Positions 26,687 through 34,806 of a stretch of DNA of 64,000 nt are shown here, piece by piece; position 1 is the stretch's first letter; each line of letters starts with the position of its first letter. The position numbers and the translations under genes were made by a program. Where the stretch lies: NCBI GenBank assembly GCA_049513455.1, contig JBEKWB010000011.1, positions 1-64,000 of the forward strand, given 5' to 3'. This DNA is from Bog-473 sp049513455. Its GTDB lineage: Bacteria > Actinomycetota > Acidimicrobiia > Acidimicrobiales > RAAP-2. The notes beneath the pieces are model-generated. The model searched no databases, was not told the origin of the DNA, and saw only the letters and a program-made list of their open reading frames with translations.

Positions 26687-27640
26687 CTAGGTCGGGGTAA
26701 ACGGCAGCTTGCTGTCGGACACCGACGGGCGCGTGGCCCTCTCACTGATGTGGCGGGCCCGACGGGAGAGCAATTCTTCGTACTCGGCGCCCTCCCCCTT
26801 GAGGCCGGTGACCAGGGGGGAGTTGGAGAGGAAGACGGCACCGGCGAACATGACCAGGAGCGAGACCGCCTCGAGCGGGCCCCACAGACCTGAGGTCCGC
26901 AGGGTGTCCCCGTACAGTCCGATCCCGATCAGAATGCTGAACAGGGGATCGACCAGCACCAGGGTGGACTGCGACGCGGCCAAAGGTCCGGCATGGAAGG
27001 CGTTCTGCGTCAGGAACACGCCGGTCAACCCGAAGACGATCAGACCGTACGTCTGCCAGTGCGAGAACATGGTGACCCAATCCCTCGCCGCGTAGTCGCT
27101 CACCACCTTGATCAACGCCGCGGTGAAGGCGTACGACATGGCGGCCGCAGTGCCGAACATCGCCGCCTTCCACCAGCGTGGTCCCCACCGGGTGGCCACC
27201 ACGCCGAGCGCGATCACCGAGACGGCGATCCCGCCCACCACGACCCAGCCCAGGGTGGTCGGCATGCGCTCCCCGCCCCCGGGCACGGCGAACGCCAGGA
27301 AGCCCGCCAGGCCGAGGACGATCGCGGTGACGCTGATCCATTCCCGCGCCGTGACCTTGTAGCCGAAGTACGTCCCGAGGATGAACACCAAGAAGAGGAG
27401 CTCCAAGGTGAGGATCGGTTGCGCCACGGACAGGCGCCCGACGTGGAGCGCGAAAGCCTGCAACAGGAAGCCGCAGATCAAGAAGAAGAACCCCAGGAGC
27501 CACACCCCCCGACGAAGGGCATGGGTCAAGAGGCTGAGCCTCATGGTGGACGATGCAGGGGCGTCCTCTACCCCCATGCGCTGAAAGACGCTGGTCAGCG
27601 CGTTCGAAAATGCGGCCCCGAGTGCGAGTACGTAGACCAT
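26687..27640 (-). CDS. DMT-superfamily (EamA-like) membrane transporter
   Basis: A 317-residue integral membrane protein with about nine to ten hydrophobic helices in two similar halves, as in EamA/DMT metabolite exporters. The first half starts MVYVLALGAAFSNALTSVFQR, with the small-residue-rich helix typical of the family. A second-half motif is AASQSTLVLVDPLFSILIGI. The polar C-terminal tail of about 45 residues (SRRARHISERATRPS) is cytoplasmic. Substrate is unknown. ATG at 27640 fits the first helix. A TAGGAT element (27654-27659, minus strand) lies 13 nt upstream. It faces the ABC remnant and rnhB, which are on the same strand further upstream. Confidence 0.8.
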   Translation of the reverse strand: MVYVLALGAAFSNALTSVFQRMGVEDAPASSTMRLSLLTHALRRGVWLLGFFFLICGFLLQAFALHVGRLSVAQPILTLELLFLVFILGTYFGYKVTAREWISVTAIVLGLAGFLAFAVPGGGERMPTTLGWVVVGGIAVSVIALGVVATRWGPRWWKAAMFGTAAAMSYAFTAALIKVVSDYAARDWVTMFSHWQTYGLIVFGLTGVFLTQNAFHAGPLAASQSTLVLVDPLFSILIGIGLYGDTLRTSGLWGPLEAVSLLVMFAGAVFLSNSPLVTGLKGEGAEYEELLSRRARHISERATRPSVSDSKLPFTPT

Positions 27641-27775
27641 GTGTCCCCGCCGAATCCTACCGGTGTCCTTTACAAATCACGCAGTTGACCCTCAGCTGAA
27701 TCTAAGCATTGCGGATCCGTCGCCAGACAGCCGCCAGACGCAGAATTCATGAGTATCCACCCGCCCCTGGTGGCG

Positions 27776-27934
27776 ACCAACGATGGCGACGCGTCGCATC
27801 GTAGCGCGGTCGTGGGCTCGTCCGCGATGAGCAGCTTCGGCTCGCACCGGGTAGATCTCCCACCAGTAGCCGAGCGCGGCACTGCGCATGCGGAACTCGG
27901 TCCGGAGGTTCTGCACTTCCAATACGGCGGCCAT
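27776..27934 (-). pseudogene. Decayed remnant of an oligopeptide-type ABC transporter ATPase
   Basis: Two pieces of a DppD/OppD-like ATPase survive in different frames. From ATG 27934 the first reads MAAVLEVQNLRTEF, a typical N-terminus. From 27846 to 27802 another frame reads CEPKLLIADEPTTAL, the Walker B region found about 170 residues downstream in an intact protein. The Walker A and signature segments between them are gone, so an internal deletion joined the two. The start still sits 6 nt after a TAACGT box (27941-27946), so it may still be transcribed. The 80-residue open frame is not a functional ATPase. Confidence 0.7.
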
Positions 27935-27943
27935 CTGCCTACG

Positions 27944-28711
27944 TTAGCCACCGCCGTCGGGCTCGCCACTATGCCCGCCCAGCTCACGTAGTGTTTCCAC
28001 CGAAGTTGCCCCATTGCCGTGCCAGGGGAGGGCGGCCACATAGGACCAGCTCCGGCGGTGGATGGACGACAGCCCGTAGCCCCGGAGTGCCATCTGGTGC
28101 ACGGGCGAGGGATAGCCCTTGTTCTGCTCGAACGCGTAGGCGGGGAAGTGCTCCGATTCTTCCCGCATGAGGCGGTCGCGCACCACCTTGGCCAGGACGG
28201 ACGCCGCCGCCACCGAGGCGCAGCGCGCGTCCCCGCCGACCACGGGGTGCACGGGACCGGTGAATGCCGGCTTCGGGTGGCGCCGGCCGGGTTCGCCGGG
28301 TTCGGCGTCCGGACCGCTCACCAGGTCCAGCGGTCCGTCGACCAGGAGGGCGTCGGGCGGGCGGTCCAACGCGGCCAACGCCCGCTGCGCCGCCAGCCGC
28401 AAGGCGATCCGCATCCCCCACCGGTCACACTCCTCGGGGGTGGCGTGCCCGACGGCCCAGTCGACACACCACGCGCCCACCGACTCGAAGATCGACTCCC
28501 GCCGGGCCTCGCTGAGTTGCTTGGAGTCCCGGAGCCACCGGGGCATGGTGCGCTTGGTGGCTTTGGCCGGGATCAGAGCGACCCCGACGCTGACCGGGCC
28601 CGCCCACGCACCGCGACCCACCTCGTCCATGCCGGCGATCCACGTATGGCCATCGGCCCGGAGGGCCCGCTCCTTCGAGAGATCAGGCGTGGTGACGTGG
28701 GTTCCGGTCAC
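27944..28711 (-). CDS. rnhB: Ribonuclease HII
   Basis: A 255-residue type 2 RNase H that cleaves the RNA strand of RNA-DNA hybrids and single ribonucleotides in DNA. The active site is complete: GMDEVGRGAWAGPV supplies the Asp-Glu pair, LLVDGPLDL the third Asp and the basic DRLMREE region follows. SVLAKVVRDRLM is the usual helix. A Pro/Gly-rich insertion (about 130-150, PDAEPGEPGRRHPKPAF) is not usual. GTG at 28711 is the only start in frame upstream of the core. The C-terminal stop region overlaps the TAACGT box of the ABC remnant. It diverges from the small gene at 28752. Confidence 0.93.
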   Translation of the reverse strand: MTGTHVTTPDLSKERALRADGHTWIAGMDEVGRGAWAGPVSVGVALIPAKATKRTMPRWLRDSKQLSEARRESIFESVGAWCVDWAVGHATPEECDRWGMRIALRLAAQRALAALDRPPDALLVDGPLDLVSGPDAEPGEPGRRHPKPAFTGPVHPVVGGDARCASVAAASVLAKVVRDRLMREESEHFPAYAFEQNKGYPSPVHQMALRGYGLSSIHRRSWSYVAALPWHGNGATSVETLRELGGHSGEPDGGG

Positions 28712-28735
28712 CCCGTCACCGGCGTGTCGCCAGTC

Positions 28736-28745
28736 TCAATACGAT
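28736..28745. promoter_or_regulatory. Overlapping divergent -10 boxes (rnhB / small gene)
   Basis: On the plus strand TACGAT (28740-28745) ends 6 nt before GTG 28752. On the minus strand TATTGA (28741-28736) faces rnhB, whose GTG is 24 nt further. The two hexamers share the TA at 28740-28741. The plus-strand site is much the better of the two. Confidence 0.45.
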
Positions 28746-28751
28746 GGGGGC

Positions 28752-28988
28752 GTGAGCACTGGGGGGGCGGCACCCGATCCGAACGCGCGGTCCCCCCTTG
28801 CGCCGGGGACGCGGGTCGACGTCCGCAACCGCTATCAGGGCACGTGGACGCGGGGATTCGAAGTCGCCGAGTTCACGGAAGGCGGCTATCGCATCCGCCG
28901 TCTCTCCGACGGCAGCATCCTCGGCGAGCTCTTCTCCCGCGACGATGTCCGCCGCCAACGGAACCGGCAAGGCTTCTGGTGGCACTGA
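28752..28988 (+). CDS. Small conserved-looking protein (78 aa)
   Basis: A 78-residue basic soluble protein. After a short disordered N-terminus it has a compact beta-barrel-like pattern: GTRVDVRNRYQGTWTRGFEV, EGGYRIRRLSDGSILGE. It ends in an Arg-rich helix, DDVRRQRNRQGFWWH. The alternating hydrophobic/polar strands with conserved Trp and Gly resemble SH3/Tudor-like small domains, but I cannot name a family. The GTG start follows TACGAT by 6 nt with no ribosome site. It is transcribed away from rnhB and converges on the GYD-domain gene 6 bp downstream. Confidence 0.72.
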   Translation: MSTGGAAPDPNARSPLAPGTRVDVRNRYQGTWTRGFEVAEFTEGGYRIRRLSDGSILGELFSRDDVRRQRNRQGFWWH

Positions 28989-28994
28989 CCGGCG

Positions 28995-29294
28995 TCAGTC
29001 GCCGGACACGTTGCGGACCGCTTCGATGTAGTCGTCGATCGGGATTGCGGCCAACGTCAGGGTTTTGAGGGTGCCCCGGGAGCCCAGGACGAGGGCGACT
29101 CGGGCCATGGCCTTCTCGTCGGGGGCATCGAGCACGGTACAGAAGTCATAGGGCCCCAGCAGGGCCCACTGCGCCAGGACGCGGACACCCATCGACTCGA
29201 CCTCCGCGTTGACCGCCTTGAGCCGGTCCGGGTTCTCGGTCAGGGTTGCCGCGCCATCAGGGCCCACGGTAGAGAGCATCAGAAACGTCGACAT
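28995..29294 (-). CDS. GYD domain-containing protein
   Basis: A 99-residue GYD-type ferredoxin-like protein. It carries LGPYDFCTVLDAPDEKAMARVALVLGSRGTLKTLTL (about residues 46-81), where the family's G-x-YD motif is GPYD. The N-terminus is MSTFLMLSTVGPDGAATL. Members are small dimeric proteins of uncertain function, often next to redox or stress genes. The protein has no signal peptide. ATG at 29294 lies 6 nt downstream of TAGCGT (29301-29306, minus strand), a strong leaderless pattern. It is transcribed alone. Confidence 0.82.
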   Translation of the reverse strand: MSTFLMLSTVGPDGAATLTENPDRLKAVNAEVESMGVRVLAQWALLGPYDFCTVLDAPDEKAMARVALVLGSRGTLKTLTLAAIPIDDYIEAVRNVSGD

Positions 29295-29300
29295 CTGATC

Positions 29301-29306
29301 ACGCTA
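29301..29306 (-). promoter_or_regulatory. Putative -10 box of leaderless GYD gene
   Basis: TAGCGT ends 6 nt before ATG 29294 on the minus strand, leaving no room for a Shine-Dalgarno. Confidence 0.55.
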
Positions 29307-29341
29307 CCGCACGGGATAGCGCCCGCCGCGTCCGGGCCCCG

Positions 29342-30850
29342 CTACGCCAGGTCCCGCCGGACGACCTTTCCCATGGCGTTGCGAGGCAGCGAATCGACCA
29401 CCCGGTACTCCCGCGGGCACTTGTAGGACGTGAGCTCTCGAGCTGCCAGCGCCATCAGGGCTTCTATGTCGGGCTCTCCCCCGGCGCCGACGACGAACGC
29501 GGTGACCGACTCACCCCAAACCTCGGATTTTGCGCCGATCACGGCGATCTCCTTGACCGATGGATGGCGACCCAGGACGGCCTCCACCTCGGCCGGGTAG
29601 ACGTTGTGGCCCCCGGTGATGATGAGCTCGGTGCGCCGTCCGCGAATGGAGAAATACCCGTCGTCGGCGACCGAAGCCAGATCGCCGGTGGCGAACCACC
29701 CGTCCACCCACATCGATTCGGACGCCTCCGGCCGTTTCCAGTACCCACGGCAGAGCGACGGGCCGCGCACCATCAGCTCGCCCACGCCGTCGTCGTCGGG
29801 CGTGGCGACCATGGCCTCGACGCCGGGGAGCGGGAGCCCGACCGAACCGGGGCGGCGTTCCCCGGCCAGGGGATTGGACAGGGTCAGCAACGTCTCCGAC
29901 ATCCCGTAGCGTTCGAGGACCGAGACGCCGAACTCCCGCTCGAACCGCCACCACAGATCGGCCGGGAGGGGGGCCGATCCGGCGACACAGAGACGCAGGG
30001 CCGCCAACGCGGCAGCCGTCGGGGTCTCGGCCAGCCGGTGGTACATGGTGGGGACGCCGAAGAACATGGAAGCTGTGCCTGCGGCATGCAGCACGAGCGC
30101 CGGCTCGAACCGGTCGAAGACCGCGGCCGAGCCGCCGGAGGCCAACGCGCCGAAGAGCCCGGCACACAACCCGTGCACGTGGAACAGGGGGAGCGCCAGA
30201 ATGAGCCGGTCGTCGGGTTGCCAGTCCCAGGCGATGCGCAGCGCCTGCACTCCGGCCAACAGCGAGCGATGCGTGTGGACGGCACCCTTGGGCTCACCGG
30301 TGGTACCCGAGGTGTAGACGATCAACGCGTCGTCCCCGGGCAGGGCCGCATCCAGGCGGACCTCGATGCCGGCGCCCGCGCGCCGGGCGACGAGCAGCTC
30401 GGCCGGGAACGACACGGCGCACCCCGGATCGACCTCTTCCAGGCACTCCCGGGTCGCCGGGCGATCGACCAGGGCGGCCGACGGGCCGGCGTCGCGCAGC
30501 ACATAGGCCAGTTCGCTCCTCGTGGCCGAGGGATTGACGGGGACGACGACGGCCCCCAGGCGCAGCGCCCCCAGGAGCCCCACGATGGAGTCCATCGACG
30601 CCGCGCAACTCCACAGGACCCGATGCCCCGGCTCGAGCCCCCGATCGGCCAGGTTCGCCGCGGCCAGGGCGGTCCGTTCCGCCAGGGCTCCGGCCCGCAG
30701 GAGGACCGAAGGATCGCGCCCGTCCACGAGGGCAGGTCGCGCCGGATCGCGCTCCCAATGGGCGGACCACACCCGGGGGAGCGTGCCCCCCTCGATCAGA
30801 TCGGCCGTCGAGGGGGCCGGGAACCCGGGACTCTCAGGGGGCCACCGCAC
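29342..30850 (-). CDS. AMP-binding acyl-CoA synthetase / ligase
   Basis: A 502-residue ANL-superfamily adenylating enzyme. The P-loop is IVYTSGTTGEPKGAVHTH, followed by PLFHVHGLCAGL, the motif YGMSETLL, GWFATGDLASVADDGY and the hinge RTELIITGGHNVYPAEVE. The C-terminal Lys needed for adenylation is in NAMGKVVRRDL. It probably activates a carboxylate as acyl-AMP and transfers it to CoA, like malonyl-CoA or fatty-acyl-CoA synthetases. GTG at 30850 is preferred because the frame upstream runs into the duplicated promoter. It diverges from the GH38 gene over 35 bp. The carboxylate is unknown. Confidence 0.87.
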   Translation of the reverse strand: MRWPPESPGFPAPSTADLIEGGTLPRVWSAHWERDPARPALVDGRDPSVLLRAGALAERTALAAANLADRGLEPGHRVLWSCAASMDSIVGLLGALRLGAVVVPVNPSATRSELAYVLRDAGPSAALVDRPATRECLEEVDPGCAVSFPAELLVARRAGAGIEVRLDAALPGDDALIVYTSGTTGEPKGAVHTHRSLLAGVQALRIAWDWQPDDRLILALPLFHVHGLCAGLFGALASGGSAAVFDRFEPALVLHAAGTASMFFGVPTMYHRLAETPTAAALAALRLCVAGSAPLPADLWWRFEREFGVSVLERYGMSETLLTLSNPLAGERRPGSVGLPLPGVEAMVATPDDDGVGELMVRGPSLCRGYWKRPEASESMWVDGWFATGDLASVADDGYFSIRGRRTELIITGGHNVYPAEVEAVLGRHPSVKEIAVIGAKSEVWGESVTAFVVGAGGEPDIEALMALAARELTSYKCPREYRVVDSLPRNAMGKVVRRDLA

Positions 30851-30879
30851 GCCAGAGTCTGACCGCACGCCATAGTCTG
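30844..30879. repeat. 18-bp tandem duplication carrying divergent -10 boxes
   Basis: Two adjacent 18-bp units, 30844-30861 and 30862-30879, differ at one base (G30855 versus T30873). The substitution turns AGAGTCT into TAGTCT in the second unit. TAGTCT (30873-30878) lies 7 nt before ATG 30886 of the GH38 gene. On the other strand TATGGC (30874-30869) faces the acyl-CoA ligase and shares the same TA. The first unit also encodes the ligase start codon. Confidence 0.6.
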
Positions 30880-30885
30880 GCGGAC

Positions 30886-33555
30886 ATGACACCGCGCCGC
30901 GTCGCCATCGTCCCGCACTCGCACTGGGACCGCGAATGGTACGAGTCCTACCAGGAGTTTCGGCTCAATCTGGTGGACATGCTCGACACGCTGCTCCCAC
31001 TGCTCGAGTCCGACGCCAGCTACCCCTACTTCATGCTCGACGGCCAGATGGCGGTGGTCGACGACTACCTCGAAGTGCGACCCGAGGCCGAACCACACCT
31101 GCGGGCGCTGGCGGCGGCCGGGCGGATCAGCATGGGGCCGTGGTACATCCTCATGGACGAGTTCCTGTCCTCAGGTGAGACGATCATCCGGAACCTCGAG
31201 ATGGGCATCGTCCGGGGAGCCGCCTTCGGCGGCGTCATGGACGTCGGCTACCTCCCCGACATGTTCGGGCACATCGCCCAGATGCCGCAGATCCTCCGCC
31301 AAGCGGGGTTTGCCCACGCCGTCGTCTGGCGCGGCGTGCCCTCGGCCGTCACCAAGGACGCGTTCAGATGGGAGGCACCCGACGGATCGACCGTGCGGGC
31401 GGAGTATCTCCCCGTCGGCTACGGGAACGGGGCGGCGCTGCCCGATGACGCCAAGGCCCTCGTCCGCCGCACCGCGGATCTGGTCAAGGAGATCGAACCG
31501 TTCCTGATCGACGACCTCTTGTGCATGAACGGATCGGACCACCTCTTCCCCCAGCCCTGGCTCGGACGGGTGATGGCGGAAGCCAACGACCTGCAGGATG
31601 AGCTCGTCTTCGAGGTCACCTCCCTTCCCCGCTACCTGGCCGACGCGCCCACGGAGGGTCTGGAGCACTGGAAAGGAGAGCTGCGCTCGGGGTTCCGCTC
31701 CAACATGTTGATGGGCGTGACGTCCAACAGGGTCGATGTCAAGCGCATGGGTGCACTGGCCGCGCGCGCCCTGGAACGGCGGGCCGAGCCGCTCGCCGCG
31801 CTGTTCCAGACGCCGGCACAGTGGCCGGCCCAGCTGCTCGCGCTGGCCTGGAAGGAGATGGTCCGCAACTCCGCGCACGATTCGATCTGCGCCTGCTCGG
31901 TCGATGACGTGGTCGACGCGGTGCTGCACCGTTACGCCGAGGCGCGGACGATCGCGACCGGACTGGCCGACCGTGCCGTGGCGTCCTTCGCCCGCTCCCT
32001 GGCCGAGCCGGGCACCTACGTGCTCAACCCCGCCCCGCGGGCGCGGGCGGGAGTCGTCGAGCTCGTCGTCGGGGCGGAGGAGCCCCCCTCGGGTGACGTG
32101 CAGGTGGTCTCAGAACGAACCGGCCTGCCCGGGTCGATGGTGCTCGACGCCAGCACCGTGCGCACGGTGCTGGGGATGCTGCAGGGGCCCAAAATCGACA
32201 ACGACGCCTGGGTCCACGACATCGGTATCGAGGAGGACGACGAGGGCATCCGCATCACCGTCACGGTCGGGGCCGACGAGCGGCCGAACGTCGCCATCGC
32301 CGAGGCCAAGCAGGATATCTACACCCGGCTGGGGGCGCGCCCCGACGCGGTCGTCCACATCAGCCTGAACCAGCCTCCGATCAGGCGCATCGTGGCCCGG
32401 GTCGCCGCCGTCCCCGGTTACGGCTGGCAGCCGTTCGCGCCGGCACCGTTGGCTCATCCGGTGGATGCGCGCCAGCAGGACGGCACCGTCGTCCTCTCCA
32501 ACGGCCTCATCACGGTCGCGGTGGATGCCGCCCTCGGCACCTTCTCCCTCAACGGGCGGCCGGGTTACGGCCAATTGGTGGACGGGGGCGACCTCGGGGA
32601 CTCCTATAACTACTCACCGCCGCGGCGGGACGTGCTGGTCGACACGCCGGTCTCCGTCTCGGTGCGGGTGGTCGAGCCCGGTCCGGTGCGCGCCCGCGCC
32701 ACCATCACCGCCGTCTACGTGTGGCCCGACCATGTCGACGGGTCGTCGCAGGAGCGGGTCGGCGAGCACCAGGTGGAGGTCGAGACGGCTCTCGAACTGA
32801 GAGCCGACGAGCCCGTCCTGCGGGTGGCCACGTCCTTCGTGAACCCGAGTCGCGACCACCGGGTGCGGGTGCACCTCCCGCTGCCCGAGCCGGCGCGCAC
32901 GTCGGAGGCGGAGAGCGCATTCGCCGTCGTCGAGCGAGGGCTTACGGCAGAGGGACGTGCGGATGAGTTCGGCCTTCCGACGGCCCCGGCGGACCGGTTC
33001 GTCACCGCCGGAGGGCTGACCGTGGTCCATGACGGCGTCTGCGAGTACGAGCTCGTCGACATTGCGCCGGGACCGGACGGAGACGCCGCCGGGACGATCG
33101 CGCTCACCGTGCTCCGGGCCACGGGCATGCTCTCCCGCCTCGGCATGGCCTACCGGCCCTTCCCGGCCGGCCCACTCACGCCGGTCGACGGGTTGCAGAT
33201 GGCCGGGAGGTGCATCACCCTCGCCTACGCGCTGGCGCTCGGGCACGACGATGCCTACGCGCTGGCCGACGACGTCCTTTTGCCCTTCGAAATCGTTTCC
33301 GCCCTGGGAGGCGGGGGCCGTCCCGCGTCGGGTTGCGCGCTCGGCATCGAGGGGGCGCAGGTGAGCGCTCTGCGCCGGGTGGGCGGGGTCCTCGAGGTCC
33401 GCGTCTTCAATCCCACCCCTCACCCGAGCACGGTGACCCTGCCCGGACATTCGGGATGGCTGGTGAACCTACGGGGCTACCCCGAGCGACCGTTCGAAGG
33501 GTCGTTCGCTCTACGCCCCTTCGGGATCGCCACCGCCCGCCTGCGGACCGACTGA
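30886..33555 (+). CDS. Glycoside hydrolase family 38 alpha-mannosidase-like protein
   Basis: An 889-residue GH38 enzyme, a normal length for bacterial members. The zinc site is started by PHSHWDREWY (about 10-19). The nucleophile Asp is in YLPDMFGHIAQMPQIL (about 125), and SAHDSICACSVDDVVDA is the conserved three-helix region. The C-terminal half is beta-sandwich. The family hydrolyses alpha-mannosides with retention; the exact linkage is unknown. There is no signal peptide, so the substrate is cytoplasmic or imported. ATG 30886 lies 7 nt after TAGTCT. It overlaps the converging adenylate cyclase gene by 45 bp at their 3' ends. Confidence 0.92.
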   Translation: MTPRRVAIVPHSHWDREWYESYQEFRLNLVDMLDTLLPLLESDASYPYFMLDGQMAVVDDYLEVRPEAEPHLRALAAAGRISMGPWYILMDEFLSSGETIIRNLEMGIVRGAAFGGVMDVGYLPDMFGHIAQMPQILRQAGFAHAVVWRGVPSAVTKDAFRWEAPDGSTVRAEYLPVGYGNGAALPDDAKALVRRTADLVKEIEPFLIDDLLCMNGSDHLFPQPWLGRVMAEANDLQDELVFEVTSLPRYLADAPTEGLEHWKGELRSGFRSNMLMGVTSNRVDVKRMGALAARALERRAEPLAALFQTPAQWPAQLLALAWKEMVRNSAHDSICACSVDDVVDAVLHRYAEARTIATGLADRAVASFARSLAEPGTYVLNPAPRARAGVVELVVGAEEPPSGDVQVVSERTGLPGSMVLDASTVRTVLGMLQGPKIDNDAWVHDIGIEEDDEGIRITVTVGADERPNVAIAEAKQDIYTRLGARPDAVVHISLNQPPIRRIVARVAAVPGYGWQPFAPAPLAHPVDARQQDGTVVLSNGLITVAVDAALGTFSLNGRPGYGQLVDGGDLGDSYNYSPPRRDVLVDTPVSVSVRVVEPGPVRARATITAVYVWPDHVDGSSQERVGEHQVEVETALELRADEPVLRVATSFVNPSRDHRVRVHLPLPEPARTSEAESAFAVVERGLTAEGRADEFGLPTAPADRFVTAGGLTVVHDGVCEYELVDIAPGPDGDAAGTIALTVLRATGMLSRLGMAYRPFPAGPLTPVDGLQMAGRCITLAYALALGHDDAYALADDVLLPFEIVSALGGGGRPASGCALGIEGAQVSALRRVGGVLEVRVFNPTPHPSTVTLPGHSGWLVNLRGYPERPFEGSFALRPFGIATARLRTD

Positions 33556-34806
33556 GCCGGGCGAGCGACTGCTCGAGAGCAAGCGGTCCCCTACCCCCCG
33601 CACCTCCTCCCGGTCGCGCAACACCTCGGACAGCCTCTCCCAGCGCACGTTGCGGCGGCGATCCGCCGCCACCCCGGTCCCGTCGGCCTCGTGGCCGTCG
33701 CGCCCCAGCCACCACAGTTGCATCCGGCCCAGGTCCTTCAAGAGCCGCGGCCGCAACGGCTTGGTCGTGTACTCGTCCGGGGCCACCGCGAGGAGAGCGG
33801 TCTGGAACTCGTCGCTGATCAACACCGTGCCCGGGTTCCCGATGTTGACGATCCGGTGGGCCAGGTTCACCGTCCTCCCGAAGTAGTCGCCTTCGCGCAG
33901 GAGAACGGGCCCCACGGCCAACCCGACCCGCACGTCGGAGAGCAGGTCGTCGTCTGCGTAGGCGTCGGCGAGATCGAGTCCGATGCGGGCTGCGTCGGCG
34001 ACGTTCTCGACCACGAACATGACCTCGTCACCGATCATTTTGACCACCCGGCCCCCGAGCCCGGTCACGATGTCATGGGAGAGCTCTTCGAAGCGCCGCA
34101 CGACCGCGGCCAGCTCGGGGTCGCTCAGATGCTGGCTCAACAAGGTGAAGCCCACCATGTCGGCGAAGCCGACGGCCAACACCGGGCTCTCCCCGGGGGC
34201 CGCGCCCCGGCTGCGCAGCGTCATGGCCCGTCCGATCCCCGCCGCCACCTGCCTTCTCCACACGAACTCGAGCAACCGGGCCATGGCGGGAATGGTGACG
34301 TCGGCCACACTGGCGAACGAGTCGGCCGCCAGGACCTGGTCGTAGTCGGAATTGAACATGTGCCCGGGCACCAGCTCGGCCTCGGCGATGCGCGACATGG
34401 ACGAGCCGATGACGCGGGCCATCTGCAACGCGGTGTCGGTGCGGGTGGCACCGAGCGCCTGCATCCCTTGGAACAGCCGGACCGCTTCGAGATCGAGGTC
34501 GGTGAAGGAACGCTCGTCGTCACTCACGTTGGGGAAGCCGAGGGCGCGCCAGAATCGCACGAGCGTCTCAGGGTTCACGCCGGTGAGCTCCGCCACCTCG
34601 CGCCGGGTGTACCGCTTCCGGGAAGGCACCAGCACGCGGTCGAAGACGAAGAGGTCGAGCACGTCGTCGGCCAGCGCCCTGTCGATCTCCTCATCCGTGG
34701 CGCCGTGGAGGTGCAGGAGCTCACGCACGTGCGCCAGCGCCGCCGCCCGCCGCTCCTCGTCGGGTCCGTCCCCATTCGACCCGGTCCGTCCGGAAAGGGC
34801 ACTCAT
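33511..34806 (-). CDS. Class III adenylate cyclase with N-terminal regulatory domain
   Basis: A 431-residue cyclase making cAMP from ATP. The N-terminal half (about 20-190) is all-helical and includes a MerR-like stretch YTRREVAELTGVNPETLVRFWRALGF; it resembles the regulatory domain of the mycobacterial Rv1264 type. In the catalytic domain the metal Asp are D216 (GFADMVGF) and D260 (KMIGDEV). The adenine-specifying residues are K256 and D307 (GDYFG), and the transition-state pair is N314/R318. All are intact, favouring cAMP over cGMP. ATG at 34806 overlaps the gpsA stop (ATGA). The 3' end overlaps the GH38 gene by 45 bp. Confidence 0.9.
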   Translation of the reverse strand: MSALSGRTGSNGDGPDEERRAAALAHVRELLHLHGATDEEIDRALADDVLDLFVFDRVLVPSRKRYTRREVAELTGVNPETLVRFWRALGFPNVSDDERSFTDLDLEAVRLFQGMQALGATRTDTALQMARVIGSSMSRIAEAELVPGHMFNSDYDQVLAADSFASVADVTIPAMARLLEFVWRRQVAAGIGRAMTLRSRGAAPGESPVLAVGFADMVGFTLLSQHLSDPELAAVVRRFEELSHDIVTGLGGRVVKMIGDEVMFVVENVADAARIGLDLADAYADDDLLSDVRVGLAVGPVLLREGDYFGRTVNLAHRIVNIGNPGTVLISDEFQTALLAVAPDEYTTKPLRPRLLKDLGRMQLWWLGRDGHEADGTGVAADRRRNVRWERLSEVLRDREEVRGVGDRLLSSSRSPGSVGPQAGGGDPEGA

